From: Ramlibacter pallidus
Lineage (GTDB): Bacteria; Pseudomonadota; Gammaproteobacteria; Burkholderiales; Burkholderiaceae_C
Direction of reading: 5' to 3'
DNA length: 64,000 nt
Assembly: GCF_015070875.1 (NCBI RefSeq)
Contig: NZ_JADDIV010000002.1
Span: 496,001 to 560,000 of the forward strand
Shown here: one piece after another, positions 51,445 through 63,114 of the stretch
How the letters are laid out: the number at the start of each line of letters is the position of its first letter
How positions within the stretch are numbered: position 1 is the stretch's first letter
The notes under the pieces: model-generated
Databases searched by the model: none
What the model saw: the letters and a program-made list of their open reading frames with translations, nothing else
What the model was told of the DNA's origin: nothing
Program-made: the position numbers and the translations under genes

Positions 51445-53853
51445 CTAGCGGATACAGACTGACCGAACCTGTTTCAGGTCCGTCAGGCCCATGAGGATCT
51501 TCTCCATGCCGTCCATCTTCAGCGTGCGCATGCCGCTGCCGACGGCGGCGACGAAGAGGTCGGCCACGCGGGCGCGCTCCTGGATCAGGCGCTTGACCTC
51601 GTCGTCCGCCACCAGCAGTTCGTGCAGGCCGACGCGGCCCTTGTAACCGGTCTTGCCGCACTTGTCGCAGCCGACGGCGCGGTAGAGGCGAAGCTCGCCG
51701 TCCTTGCCGTACTGCTCGATCCACTCCTCGAACAGCTTCTGGGCCTCGCCGCCTTCGTCGGCCTGCCACGCGGGCGTCTGCTTCAAGTCCAGGGCGTACT
51801 CGTTGATGAAGGAGCGCAGTTCCGCGTTGGCCGGGACATACGACTCCTTGCAGTCGCACAGGCGCTTGGCCAGGCGCTGCGCCAGGATGCCCAGGAGCGC
51901 GTCGGCGAAGTTGAACGGGTCCATGCCCATGTCCAGCAATCGCGTGATGGACTCGGGCGCGGAGTTGGTGTGCAGCGTGGAGAACACCAGGTGGCCGGTG
52001 AGCGAGGCTTCCACGCCCATCGACACCGTTTCCTTGTCGCGCGACTCGCCCACCATGATGATGTCCGGGTCGGCCCGCAGGAAGGCGCGCATCACCAGCG
52101 CGAAGTCGATGCCGGCCTTCTTGTTCACCTGCACCTGGCGCAGGCCCTTCTGCGTGATCTCGACCGGGTCCTCCGCCGTCCAGATCTTGGTGTCCGGCGT
52201 GTTCAGGAACTTGAGGATCGAGTGCAGCGTCGTCGTCTTGCCCGAGCCCGTGGGACCGCACACGTAGAACAGGCCGTACGGCTTGGTCACCGTCTTCTCG
52301 AGGTTCTCGCGGTTGTGCGGCGTGAGTCCCAGCTTCTCCAGCGGGATCGGTTCGCCGGCCGCCAGGATCCGCATGACGACGTCCTCGACGCCGCCCGCCG
52401 ACGGGATGGTCGCCACGCGCAGCTCGATGTCGAGCGGGCCGTACTTCTTGAACTTGATCTTGCCGTCCTGCGGCTTGCGCTTCTCGGAGATGTCGAGGTC
52501 GCACATGATCTTCAGGCGCGTCACCAGCGCCTGGCGGAAGTGCGCCGGCACTTCCACGTAGGGCATGAGCGTGCCGTCGATGCGCAGGCGGATGCCGGTC
52601 TTCGCCTTGCCGGGGAGGGGCTCGATGTGGATGTCCGACGCGCGCTGGTTGTAGGCGTCGATGATGATCTTGTTGACGAACTTGACCAGCTCGTTGTCCG
52701 CCGCGGCCGACTCCAGGGCGCTTTCCTCGCCGCCTTCGTCGTCCATCGGCGCGCTCAGGTCGGCAAGCATGTCCTCGACCGAGGCGTCGTCCGTCCCGCC
52801 GCCCCACAGCTGCGCCAGGGTGTCCTTGAATTCGGTGAGGGTGGTCACGCGCCAGGCCAGCTTGGATGCGCGCGGAAAGACCTGCGGCACGATGCGGGAG
52901 TTGCGCACCGCCTCCGGGTCGAGGCACATGAGCACCAGGCCCTCGGGGCCTTCCTCGAGCGGGATCCAGCCCTGTTCCAGCACGAACTCGCGCTTGAGCG
53001 CGCCCTGCAACGCCTCCAGGCGCAGCCGGCCCTCGTTGAACGGCTCGTACGGCACGCCGAAGAACTTGGCGAGCGACGGCCCGATCTGCGCCGGCCGGAT
53101 GGAGTAGTCGGACACCAGCACCTGCTCGACCGACAGCGCTTCCTCGCGGGCCTTCTGCACGGCCGCCTGCAGTTCGTCCTGGGTCAGGACGCCGTCGGCG
53201 ATGAGGCCGTCGTACTTGGTCGACTTGCGGCGCGCGCCGCCCTGCGCGCGGTCCATGCGCTGGCGGATCGCGGTGGCGAGCGTCTTGCAAAGCTGCGCGG
53301 CGCCCTCGACCTCGAGCTCGCCGAACGGCATGTCGCTCTTGTTGTTGATGACCTGCAGCACGCCGTGCAGCACGGCGCCGTCCAGGATCGGCACCACCAG
53401 CATCTGCTTGGTGCGGTAGCCGGAACGCTTGTCCACTTCCTTCAGGAACGACAGGCTCGGGTGGATGCGCTTGAGCGCCTCGTCGTCGTAGACGTCGGCG
53501 ATGTTCACCAGCTCCCGCGAATGCGCCACGTAGCCGGCGATGGATTGCGCGCTGATCGGCAGCTTCAGGTCGCGGCTGGTGTTCAGGCCCGTCTTCACCT
53601 TGGAGACGATCGAGCCCCGGTCGTCGCTCACCGCGTACAGCGTCAGGCGGTCGGCGTTGAACAGCTTGCAGATGTCCTGGCTCGCCTCGAGCATGATCTC
53701 GTCGATGTTCTCGGTGGCGTGGATGCGGGTCGTCACCGCCTGCAGCTGCCGGAAGAACAGGGCCTCGAACGAGATGCCGCGCTTGTCCGGCGGCAGCTGC
53801 TGCGAGTTGATGAATTCCTGCTCGCTGTCGCGATTCTTGAGGACCGCACTCAC
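51445..53853 (-). CDS. GAF-domain PilB/GspE-type secretion ATPase
   Basis: An 802-residue AAA-type motor that powers pilus assembly or type II-like secretion. Order: GAF domain (about 35-200), MshEN-like N-domain (about 215-350), and the ATPase (about 385-800) with Walker A GPTGSGKT (533-540), Asp box TAEDPVE, a Walker B region reading DPDIIMVGESRDKET and His box HTNSAPE. Zinc cysteines are at 666/668 and 729/732. Two points stand out: a GAF sensor on a PilB-type motor, and GESRD where the family usually has GEIRD. The GTG start overlaps the upstream MBL gene stop by four bases. It ends 143 bases before the pilin start. Confidence 0.9.
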   Translation of the reverse strand: MSAVLKNRDSEQEFINSQQLPPDKRGISFEALFFRQLQAVTTRIHATENIDEIMLEASQDICKLFNADRLTLYAVSDDRGSIVSKVKTGLNTSRDLKLPISAQSIAGYVAHSRELVNIADVYDDEALKRIHPSLSFLKEVDKRSGYRTKQMLVVPILDGAVLHGVLQVINNKSDMPFGELEVEGAAQLCKTLATAIRQRMDRAQGGARRKSTKYDGLIADGVLTQDELQAAVQKAREEALSVEQVLVSDYSIRPAQIGPSLAKFFGVPYEPFNEGRLRLEALQGALKREFVLEQGWIPLEEGPEGLVLMCLDPEAVRNSRIVPQVFPRASKLAWRVTTLTEFKDTLAQLWGGGTDDASVEDMLADLSAPMDDEGGEESALESAAADNELVKFVNKIIIDAYNQRASDIHIEPLPGKAKTGIRLRIDGTLMPYVEVPAHFRQALVTRLKIMCDLDISEKRKPQDGKIKFKKYGPLDIELRVATIPSAGGVEDVVMRILAAGEPIPLEKLGLTPHNRENLEKTVTKPYGLFYVCGPTGSGKTTTLHSILKFLNTPDTKIWTAEDPVEITQKGLRQVQVNKKAGIDFALVMRAFLRADPDIIMVGESRDKETVSMGVEASLTGHLVFSTLHTNSAPESITRLLDMGMDPFNFADALLGILAQRLAKRLCDCKESYVPANAELRSFINEYALDLKQTPAWQADEGGEAQKLFEEWIEQYGKDGELRLYRAVGCDKCGKTGYKGRVGLHELLVADDEVKRLIQERARVADLFVAAVGSGMRTLKMDGMEKILMGLTDLKQVRSVCIR

Positions 53854-54641
53854 AATTCGAACTCCTGGCCGGCGCGCAGCCAGCGGATGTCGTGCGTCAC
53901 GTTCGGGCCGAAGGGCTGGGTCTGATCGAAGCGCTGGATCTCCGTCATGATCAGCTCGGTCTCGGCCGGCTTGGTGTGCGTGATGAAGATCGGGAAGCTC
54001 CTGCCCTTGTCGATGCAATCGAGCTCCTCGGCCAGCGCCAGCGGCGACAGGTGCAGGCTGCGCCGCGCGAGGTCCTGTTCGCGGTTGCTGAAGGCCGTCT
54101 CGATCACCAGGGCCGCCACGTCCATCTGGTTGATCCGGCGCCAGAACGCCGGGTTGCGCTCGGTGTCGCCGGTGAACACCCAGCTGCCGCGCGCGCCGCC
54201 GACCGCATAGCCGCACGCCGGCACGGTGTGCACGGCGGGCAGCACCTCGATGGTCTTGCCGCACAGGTCCAGCGTCTGGCCCACCTGGATCTCGTGGAAG
54301 CTGACGAAGGGCGCCTGGGGCGAGGGGATGCGGCTGAAGTCGGGCCAGATCACGTTGTTGAAGACGTGGGCCTTGAGGGCGGCGATGGTCCCCGGGAGCG
54401 CCGACACGCGGATCGGCTCGGTCAGCTGCGAAGCCACCGAATCGATCATCAGCGGCAGGGCCGCGACGTGGTCCAGGTGCGAATGCGTCAGCAGCACGTG
54501 GCGGATGCCGCGCATTTCCTCGAGCGTGAGGTCGCCGACGCCCGTGCCGGCATCCACCAGCACGTCGCCGTCGATCAGGAAGGACGTGGTACGGCAGTCC
54601 TTCGCGATCGCGCCGGAACAACCCAGCACCCGCACCCTCAT
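53850..54641 (-). CDS. Metallo-beta-lactamase-fold hydrolase, possible cyclic-nucleotide phosphodiesterase
   Basis: A 263-residue enzyme with the dinuclear metal motif His53-x-His55-x-Asp57-His58 (LLTHSHLDHVAAL), a later His in VLPAVHTVPACGYAV, and Asp in VFTGDTERNP. Layout and GCSGAIAKDCRTTSFLID at the start resemble class II 3',5'-cyclic-nucleotide phosphodiesterases (CpdP/yeast Pde1 type) and also RNase Z-like hydrolases. Its position 18 bases after a class III cyclase gene makes cAMP breakdown the best guess. It overlaps the GAF-PilB gene by four bases (GTGA), so both are co-translated. Confidence 0.82.
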   Translation of the reverse strand: MRVRVLGCSGAIAKDCRTTSFLIDGDVLVDAGTGVGDLTLEEMRGIRHVLLTHSHLDHVAALPLMIDSVASQLTEPIRVSALPGTIAALKAHVFNNVIWPDFSRIPSPQAPFVSFHEIQVGQTLDLCGKTIEVLPAVHTVPACGYAVGGARGSWVFTGDTERNPAFWRRINQMDVAALVIETAFSNREQDLARRSLHLSPLALAEELDCIDKGRSFPIFITHTKPAETELIMTEIQRFDQTQPFGPNVTHDIRWLRAGQEFEL

Positions 54642-54659
54642 CTCGCTGCCTTTAGATGT

Positions 54660-56909
54660 TTATTTCGTCTCGAAGTTGGTCGCGCCGTCCCAACCCGGGT
54701 CGAAAGGCAGCAACCTCATCGAGGCTACACGTTCGGAGTACAGCTCGTAAAGGTATTTTTTGGCGCCCATCCGCTGCAGGTTGAGGAGCTGCAGGTCGCA
54801 CTGGTCCCAGTCCTGCGCGCGGTAGGCCTTCAGGAAAGCGCCCCAGGTCCGGAGTTCCTCGATGGTCTCCTTCCCGGCGGCGCCGGCGGGGGCCACGGGA
54901 TAGAAGATCCCGACCGCCTGCTCCTTGCCCTTCACGCGGACCCGGTCCAGTTCCTGCCAGGCGAACTCCGGCGCCTGCTTGCGGGCCGACTCGCTGACCA
55001 CGATGTCCACGCCGTACACCTTGGACAGGCCCTCCAGCCGGGAGCCGAGGTTCACGGCGTCGCCAATCACCGTGTAGCTGCGGCGGATGTCGGAGCCCAT
55101 GTCGCCGACGCACATCGAGCCGGTGTTGAGGCCGATGCCCACGCCGATCTCGGGCAGGCCCTTGGCGCGGTGCTCCTCGTTGATCTGGTGGACCGCGCGG
55201 GCCATCTCCATCGCGGACTTCACCGCCAGTTCCGCGTGGTTCGGCGTGTCGACGGGCGCGCCCCAGAAGGCCATGACGCAATCGCCCATGTACTTGTCGA
55301 TGGTGCCGCGGTTGGCGCGGATGATGTCGGTCAGCCGGCTGAAGACGGCGTTCAGCAGTTCCTGCAGCTGCGTCGGCTCCATGCGCTCGGACATCTTGGT
55401 GAACCCGCGCATGTCGCAGAACATCACCGTCAGCTCGCGGCTGGCCGCCTTCATGCTGTAGCTGTCCGGGTCCTTGACCATCTCGTCGACCAGTTCCGGC
55501 GGCACGTACGTGCCGAACAGGTTGGCCAGCTCGCGCTTGCTGCGGCTTTCGACGAAGTAGCCGTAGCTCATGTTCAGAGCGAAGGCCATGCCCGCCATCA
55601 CCAGCGCGGAGGCCAGCGGCATCACCAGTTCGTGCGCGGCGAACAGGTAGTAGTTCAGCGCCACCAGGACCAGCATGACCCCGACGCTCACCAGCACGGC
55701 GACCGTGGCGGAGAGCAGCGGCAGCAGGAAGGCCAGCAGCAGTCCGGCCGCCAGCAGGATCACGACCTCGTAGCCGATCGTGTAGTCCGGCTTCACGGGC
55801 AGCTTGCCATCGAGCAGGCCCGAGATGACGTTGGCGTGCGTCTCGACGCCGGGGTAGGTCTCGCCCACCGGCGTCACGCGCAGGTCCAGCAGGCCGGGCG
55901 CCGTGGTGCCCACCAGCACGATCTTGTCGCGCAGGCTGCCTTCGGGCAGGCGCTTGGCGAGCACGTCCGCGGCCGACACGTACTGGAACGAGCCGCCGCC
56001 GGCCCCGCCCTCGCCGCGGAAGGGCACGAGCGTCGCCACGCGGTCGTCGACCGGCACCGCCAGCTGGCGCTGGCCCTGCTTGAGGACGATGCTTTCCAGC
56101 CCCGAGTAGCTGCGGCCCACGAAGCGGTCGCGCGGGAATCCGGGCTCCACCGCCGGCTGGCCGACCATCGTGCGGAAGACGGCGAGCGACAGCGACTCGT
56201 AGTAGGCGCCCTTGTGCTCCGCCACCAGCGGGATCGAACGCACCACGCCATCGCCGTCGGTGATGGAGTTGAAGTAGCCGGCCACCGGCGCGGCCTTGGC
56301 CAGCTGCTCGATGTTGGAGCCGTAGCCGTTCCAGCGCGTGAAGGCGATCGGCCGGCCCTGCAGCGCGGCCCGGTCCATCACCGGCGCCGGCAGCACGCCG
56401 CTGGTGCGGCCGTCGCGGTCGCTGGTGAGGTAGTAGCCCAGCACCACCGGCCGCTTCTCGAGCGAACGGGCGAACACCGCGTCGTAGTCCAGCCCCGCCT
56501 GCAGCTGCCCCAGCCGCTCCTGGAAGCCGCCGACGTCCTTCAGCTCGCGCTGCGCCATCTCGCGCAGCTGCTTCAGGCCGGAACTGTCGTCGGGTTCCGC
56601 GAACACGACGTCGAAGCCGAGGATCGCCACCTTCTGGCGGTCGAACAGTTCGTCGACCATGGCGGCCAGGCGGTGGCGGCCCCAGGGCCAGCGCCCCACC
56701 TCGGCGAGGCTCTTCTCGTCGATGTCGACGATCACGACGCGCTGTTCCAGCGTGCGCGGCATCGTGGCGCGCAGCCGCGCGTCGTAGATGATGGCGTCGA
56801 GGCGCTGCAGGAAGCCGATGGGCAGCACGCCGGTGGCGTGCAGCAGCGCGAAGACGAGCGGGACCAGGGTGATCGCGATGCGCGACCAGTGCCTGGCGAG
56901 CAGACCCAT
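54660..56909 (-). CDS. CHASE2-domain class III adenylate cyclase
   Basis: A 749-residue membrane sensor enzyme. One N-terminal helix, an extracytoplasmic CHASE2 domain (about 35-375, with GRWPWGRHRLAAMVDEL and DKIVLVGTTAPGL), three helices (about 380-450), then the cyclase domain (about 490-670). Metal-binding Asp499 (FCDMRGF) and Asp543 (MGDCV), Lys539 and Thr613 at the purine-specifying positions, Asn620 and Arg624 are all present. The Lys-Thr pair is that of class IIIb adenylate cyclases, so cAMP is the likely product. It lies 21 bases after the FHA gene and 18 before a putative phosphodiesterase gene. Confidence 0.92.
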   Translation of the reverse strand: MGLLARHWSRIAITLVPLVFALLHATGVLPIGFLQRLDAIIYDARLRATMPRTLEQRVVIVDIDEKSLAEVGRWPWGRHRLAAMVDELFDRQKVAILGFDVVFAEPDDSSGLKQLREMAQRELKDVGGFQERLGQLQAGLDYDAVFARSLEKRPVVLGYYLTSDRDGRTSGVLPAPVMDRAALQGRPIAFTRWNGYGSNIEQLAKAAPVAGYFNSITDGDGVVRSIPLVAEHKGAYYESLSLAVFRTMVGQPAVEPGFPRDRFVGRSYSGLESIVLKQGQRQLAVPVDDRVATLVPFRGEGGAGGGSFQYVSAADVLAKRLPEGSLRDKIVLVGTTAPGLLDLRVTPVGETYPGVETHANVISGLLDGKLPVKPDYTIGYEVVILLAAGLLLAFLLPLLSATVAVLVSVGVMLVLVALNYYLFAAHELVMPLASALVMAGMAFALNMSYGYFVESRSKRELANLFGTYVPPELVDEMVKDPDSYSMKAASRELTVMFCDMRGFTKMSERMEPTQLQELLNAVFSRLTDIIRANRGTIDKYMGDCVMAFWGAPVDTPNHAELAVKSAMEMARAVHQINEEHRAKGLPEIGVGIGLNTGSMCVGDMGSDIRRSYTVIGDAVNLGSRLEGLSKVYGVDIVVSESARKQAPEFAWQELDRVRVKGKEQAVGIFYPVAPAGAAGKETIEELRTWGAFLKAYRAQDWDQCDLQLLNLQRMGAKKYLYELYSERVASMRLLPFDPGWDGATNFETK

Positions 56910-56930
56910 GGAGCCGGGGCCGGGGGCGGC

Positions 56931-57632
56931 TTAGCCGACCTGGAGGAACTGCATCTGGGTGCCGGCGAGCTCCAGCATGTCGCCGTTCTTCAGCGTCACC
57001 GGTTCGGGACCGATCGCGGTGCCGTTGAGGGTGGGCTTGTTCGAGCCCTCGACATGGGCCACCACGAAGCCGTGCGAGCGCTTGGTGATGGCGGCCACCG
57101 CCACGCCCGGCTTGCCGATCGTGGTCACCACCTTCACCAGCGGCACCTCGCGGCCGGCAGCGGCTCCGGACAGCACCTTGATGCTGGCGGTGCCGCCCGG
57201 CGCGCCGGCTTCGGCGGGCTTGGCCGCGGCGGGTGCGCCGGCGGCGGCCGGGGCCGCGCCCGCCGGTGCGCCCGGCTTGGCCGGGGGCATGGGCGGGACC
57301 ATGCCCGGCTTGATGATCATGGTCTTCTCGAACGTGGCGCCCGGCGCCTCGTTGATGAACTTGATCTTGTACTTGCCGATCTCGACGGTGTCGTTGTTCT
57401 GCAACAGCTGCTTCTTCACAGCCTTGCCGTTCACGTACGTCCCGTTGGTGCTGTTCAGGTCTTCCAGGAAGACCTCGTTGCCCGTCAGCTGCAGAACCGC
57501 GTGCTCACCGGACACGGCGAGGTTGTCGATGACGATGTCGTTGTACGGACGGCGCCCGAGCGTCGTCCGGTCTTTCGTCAACTGCACTTCCTTGATGACG
57601 ACCCCGTCGATCGACACGATCATTTTCGGCAT
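56931..57632 (-). CDS. Double FHA-domain phosphothreonine-binding protein
   Basis: A 233-residue soluble protein. FHA domain 1 (about 3-93) has the full phosphothreonine-binding set: Gly26-Arg27, Ser41-x-x-His44 and Asn63-Gly64. A Pro/Ala-rich linker (110-148) leads to a second, degraded FHA-like domain (150-232), which keeps an LNG turn but lacks the Arg. Just after domain 1 is EKTMIIKPG with Thr104, a GarA-like candidate phosphorylation site. It lies between the PP2C phosphatase and the cyclase in one transcript direction, and probably relays the kinase signal. Confidence 0.92.
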   Translation of the reverse strand: MPKMIVSIDGVVIKEVQLTKDRTTLGRRPYNDIVIDNLAVSGEHAVLQLTGNEVFLEDLNSTNGTYVNGKAVKKQLLQNNDTVEIGKYKIKFINEAPGATFEKTMIIKPGMVPPMPPAKPGAPAGAAPAAAGAPAAAKPAEAGAPGGTASIKVLSGAAAGREVPLVKVVTTIGKPGVAVAAITKRSHGFVVAHVEGSNKPTLNGTAIGPEPVTLKNGDMLELAGTQMQFLQVG

Positions 57633-57679
57633 GGCCGACTCCTCTTCCTCTGTTCAAGCCTGCGTGTTCTGCCGCCCGG

Positions 57680-58465
57680 TCATTGTCCCAACCACCTCGA
57701 GATCAATCCCCGCTTCTTGGAGCCGCTGTTGGCCCGTGCCAGCAGCACCGAGATGTTGTCGCGCCCGCCGTTGGCGTTCGCTCCATCGATGAGTTGTACC
57801 GATTTCTGCTCCAGCGAGCCATCTGTCGACAGGAGGGCCGCGATGGCCGCGTCGTCCAGCATATCGGAGAGCCCGTCGGAACACATCAAATACAGGTCGC
57901 CGGGCTCCACCTTGTGTTCGTTCACTTCCAGCAGCACGGCGTCCTCGACGCCCAGGGCGCGGGTCACCAGGTTCTTGTTGGTGGAAGTCGCCGCCTGCTC
58001 CGGCGTGATGAGGCCGGCGTCCATCTGCTCCTGCAGCAGCGAGTGGTCCTTGGTGATCTGTTCCAGCTGCGCGTTGCGCAGCCGGTAGCAGCGGGAATCG
58101 CCGATGTGCCCGAGGATGAGGCGGCCGTCCTGGAACACGCCGACCACCAGGGTGGTGCCCATCCCGCTGTACTGCGGGTTGGAATTGGCGGCGTTGAAGA
58201 TGGAACGGTTCGCGTTGTCGACGCAGATCTCCATGGCCCGGCGCACCTCGCGCGCGTTGGCATGGCGGCCCGCCTGGGCGAGCCAGCGTCCCAGCTCGGA
58301 CTTGATGAAGGTCGTGGCCATGCCGCTGGCCACTTCGCCGGCGTTGTAGCCGCCCATGCCGTCCGCCAGGATGCCCAGGCGGGTCGGCTCGTCGACGGTG
58401 ACGGAATCCTCGTTGTTTTCCCGCGCCAGACCAGGGTCCGTGCGGAAGCAAAACTCGTAGTTCAT
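57680..58465 (-). CDS. PP2C-type Ser/Thr protein phosphatase (PstP/Stp-like)
   Basis: A 261-residue metal-dependent phosphatase. Motifs in order: ENNEDSV (Asp20), ADGMGG (Asp35-Gly39), GMGTTLV, GHIGDSRCYR, LTRALG-type segment (VTRALGVED), CSDGLSDML, and GGRDNISVLL; all metal-binding Asp residues are present. The ATG at 58465 is preferred over a longer frame because MNYEFCFRTDPGLAREN matches the family start. The stop of the CHASE2 kinase gene is ten bases upstream, so this is its probable antagonist. Confidence 0.95.
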   Translation of the reverse strand: MNYEFCFRTDPGLARENNEDSVTVDEPTRLGILADGMGGYNAGEVASGMATTFIKSELGRWLAQAGRHANAREVRRAMEICVDNANRSIFNAANSNPQYSGMGTTLVVGVFQDGRLILGHIGDSRCYRLRNAQLEQITKDHSLLQEQMDAGLITPEQAATSTNKNLVTRALGVEDAVLLEVNEHKVEPGDLYLMCSDGLSDMLDDAAIAALLSTDGSLEQKSVQLIDGANANGGRDNISVLLARANSGSKKRGLISRWLGQ

Positions 58466-58475
58466 AGTTCGCGGG

Positions 58476-61208
<2,733 letters not shown>

Positions 61209-61333
61209 TTCCCGCCCCTTGTCCGGCGTACTGCCGGCCGAACCTTGGCGAATCTGGCGCGCAGCCTGTGGATTTCACCAGCCATTGCATTCCCAACCGC
61301 CGCCATGCGGGGCGCAGGACCTCTGAGGCTGGC

Positions 61334-61362
61334 AAGGTAGCAGACGGCACAGCAACGGGCAA
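61334..61362 (-). promoter_or_regulatory. Candidate promoter of the kinase-to-PilB run
   Basis: Minus strand TTGCCC (61362-61357), 17-base spacer, TACCTT (61339-61334). Matches are four and three of six. It would give a leader of about 120 bases before the GTG at 61208. An AAGGGAG/CTCCCTT inverted repeat at 61361-61381 overlaps its -35 edge. Confidence 0.35.
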
Positions 61363-61413
61363 GGGAGTTTGTCGCTCCCTTGAACCTTTCGTTGCATGGC
61401 CGCTTCGCGCGGC

Positions 61414-62127
61414 TCAGGTCGCCTCGGGAGCTTCCTTGGCGCGACCGAACACGAACTTGCCGAGGACCAGCACCAGCAGGGCGCCGGCGGCGGCCGTGGC
61501 GTATTCCCAGGTCTTGGCGTCCGGCAGGTAGGGCTTCAGGCCCGGGTCGGTGTACATCATCTGGCCGGCGATCCAGCCAAGCAGCATGCCGCCCAGGACG
61601 ATGATGACCGGGAAGCGGTCCATCAGCTTCAGCACGATCTGGCTGCCCGCCACGATGATCGGGATGGAGACCAGCAGGCCGAAGATCACCAGCGGCAGCT
61701 GGTGCTGGCCCGCGCTCTCGGCGGCGCCGGCGATGGCCAGCACGTTGTCCACGCTCATCACCAGGTCCGCGATGATCACCGTCTTGACGGCGCCCCACAG
61801 CTTGTCGCTGGACTGGATGTTGCCGTGCTCGTCGCCGTCGTCCTGGGGCAGCAGCAGCTTCACGCCGATCCAGATCAGCAGCAGGCCGCCGACGAACTTC
61901 AGGTAGGGGATGGCCAGCAGGGCGAGCGCGAAGGCGATCAGGATCACGCGCAGCACGATGGCGCCGGCGGTGCCGTAGATGATCCCCAGCTTGCGCTGCT
62001 TGGGCGGCAGCCCGCGGCAGGCGAGCGCGATCACCACCGCGTTGTCGCCGCCCAGCAGGATGTCGATGAGGATGATCTGGCCGACGGCGACCCAGAAGGC
62101 GGGGGTGAGGAATTCCAGGAAGTCCAT
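61414..62127 (-). CDS. TerC family membrane protein, second copy
   Basis: A 237-residue protein with about seven helices and the two acidic family motifs: DILLGGDNAVVIALA (22-36) and DLVMSVDNVLAIAGAA (near 118-133). It is only moderately similar to the riboswitch-controlled protein at 42571-43278, mainly around these motifs. There is no yybP-ykoY leader; the 84 bases between it and sucD hold a terminator-like hairpin. It may export Mn(II) or another cation. It reads in the same direction as sucCD and may be partly co-transcribed with them. Confidence 0.92.
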   Translation of the reverse strand: MDFLEFLTPAFWVAVGQIILIDILLGGDNAVVIALACRGLPPKQRKLGIIYGTAGAIVLRVILIAFALALLAIPYLKFVGGLLLIWIGVKLLLPQDDGDEHGNIQSSDKLWGAVKTVIIADLVMSVDNVLAIAGAAESAGQHQLPLVIFGLLVSIPIIVAGSQIVLKLMDRFPVIIVLGGMLLGWIAGQMMYTDPGLKPYLPDAKTWEYATAAAGALLVLVLGKFVFGRAKEAPEAT

Positions 62128-62155
62128 GCTCGTCTGTCTCTTTGTTCTCGAAGCG

Positions 62156-62187
62156 AAAGAGCCGATTGTCCGCGAGGAGCAATCGGC
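62156..62187 (-). terminator. Probable terminator after sucD
   Basis: Minus-strand stem GCCGATTG/CAATCGGC (62187-62180 with 62168-62161), eleven-base loop, followed by TCTTT (62160-62156). A modest stem with a short T-rich end, suited to partial termination between sucD and terC. Confidence 0.5.
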
Positions 62188-62211
62188 CCGGGGATGTGGA
62201 AAACCGCAGTC

Positions 62212-63105
62212 TTACAGCAGCGACTTCAGCAGCTTGCCCATCTCGGACGGGTTGCGCGTCACCTTGAAGCCCGATTCCTCCATGACCGCCAGCTTGGCGT
62301 CGGCCGTGTCGGCGCCGCCGGAGATCAGCGCGCCGGCGTGGCCCATGCGCTTGCCGGGGGGCGCCGTGACGCCGGCGATGAAGCCGACCACCGGCTTCTT
62401 CATGTTGGCCTTGCACCAGCGGGCGGCGTCCGCCTCGTCGGGGCCGCCGATCTCGCCGATCATGATCACGGCGTCGGTCTCGGGATCGTCGTTGAAGGCC
62501 TGCATCACGTCGATGTGCTTCAGGCCGTTGATCGGGTCGCCGCCGATGCCGACCGCGCTGGACTGGCCGAGGCCGATCTCGGTGAGCTGCGCCACGGCTT
62601 CATAGGTCAGCGTGCCGGAGCGCGAGACCACGCCGATGCGGCCCTTGCGGTGGATGTGGCCGGGCATGATGCCGATCTTGATCTCGTCGGGCGTGATCAG
62701 GCCGGGGCAGTTGGGGCCCAGCAGCAGCGTCTTCTTGCCGCCCTTGGCTTCCTTCTGCTTCATGCGGTTGCGCACTTCCAGCATGTCGCGCACGGGGATG
62801 CCTTCGGTGATGCAGATCGCCAGGTCCAGGTCGGCTTCCACCGCTTCCCAGATGGCGGCCGCGGCACCCGCGGGCGGCACGTAGATCACGGAGACCGTCG
62901 CGCCGGTCTGCTGCTTGGCTTCCTTCACCGACGCGTAGATCGGGATGTCGAAGATCTTCTCGCCCGCCTTCTTGGGGTTCACGCCGGCCACGAAGCAGTT
63001 CCTGCCGTTCGCGTACTCCTGGCACTTCTCGGTGTGGAACTGGCCGGTCTTGCCCGTGATGCCCTGGGTGATGACCTTGGTGTCCTTGTTGATGTAGATC
63101 GACAT
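62212..63105 (-). CDS. sucD: Succinyl-CoA synthetase alpha subunit
   Basis: A 297-residue TCA-cycle enzyme subunit that binds CoA and carries the phosphorylated histidine. [11 protein letters not shown] near residue 15 is the CoA-binding loop; [10 protein letters not shown] near 125, [15 protein letters not shown] near 195, and [10 protein letters not shown] near 247, with the active-site His, follow. It starts nine bases after sucC on the same strand, the usual operon. Confidence 0.98.
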   Translation of the reverse strand: MSIYINKDTKVITQGITGKTGQFHTEKCQEYANGRNCFVAGVNPKKAGEKIFDIPIYASVKEAKQQTGATVSVIYVPPAGAAAAIWEAVEADLDLAICITEGIPVRDMLEVRNRMKQKEAKGGKKTLLLGPNCPGLITPDEIKIGIMPGHIHRKGRIGVVSRSGTLTYEAVAQLTEIGLGQSSAVGIGGDPINGLKHIDVMQAFNDDPETDAVIMIGEIGGPDEADAARWCKANMKKPVVGFIAGVTAPPGKRMGHAGALISGGADTADAKLAVMEESGFKVTRNPSEMGKLLKSLL

Positions 63106-63114
63106 GTGTGTTCC

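Noticed and set aside
53892-54621. N-terminal extension of the GAF-PilB frame to 54621
   Set aside because: It would run through the entire MBL gene in another frame. The GTG at 53853 with GTGA overlap gives a normal protein.
53892-58088. 1398-codon plus-strand open frame across the MBL, cyclase, FHA and phosphatase genes
   Set aside because: It spans four well-supported minus-strand genes and shows no domain or motif of its own.
61361-61381. AAGGGAG/CTCCCTT inverted repeat as terminator of the second terC gene
   Set aside because: Seven pairs with a seven-base loop and no T-run on the minus strand; too weak to list as a terminator.
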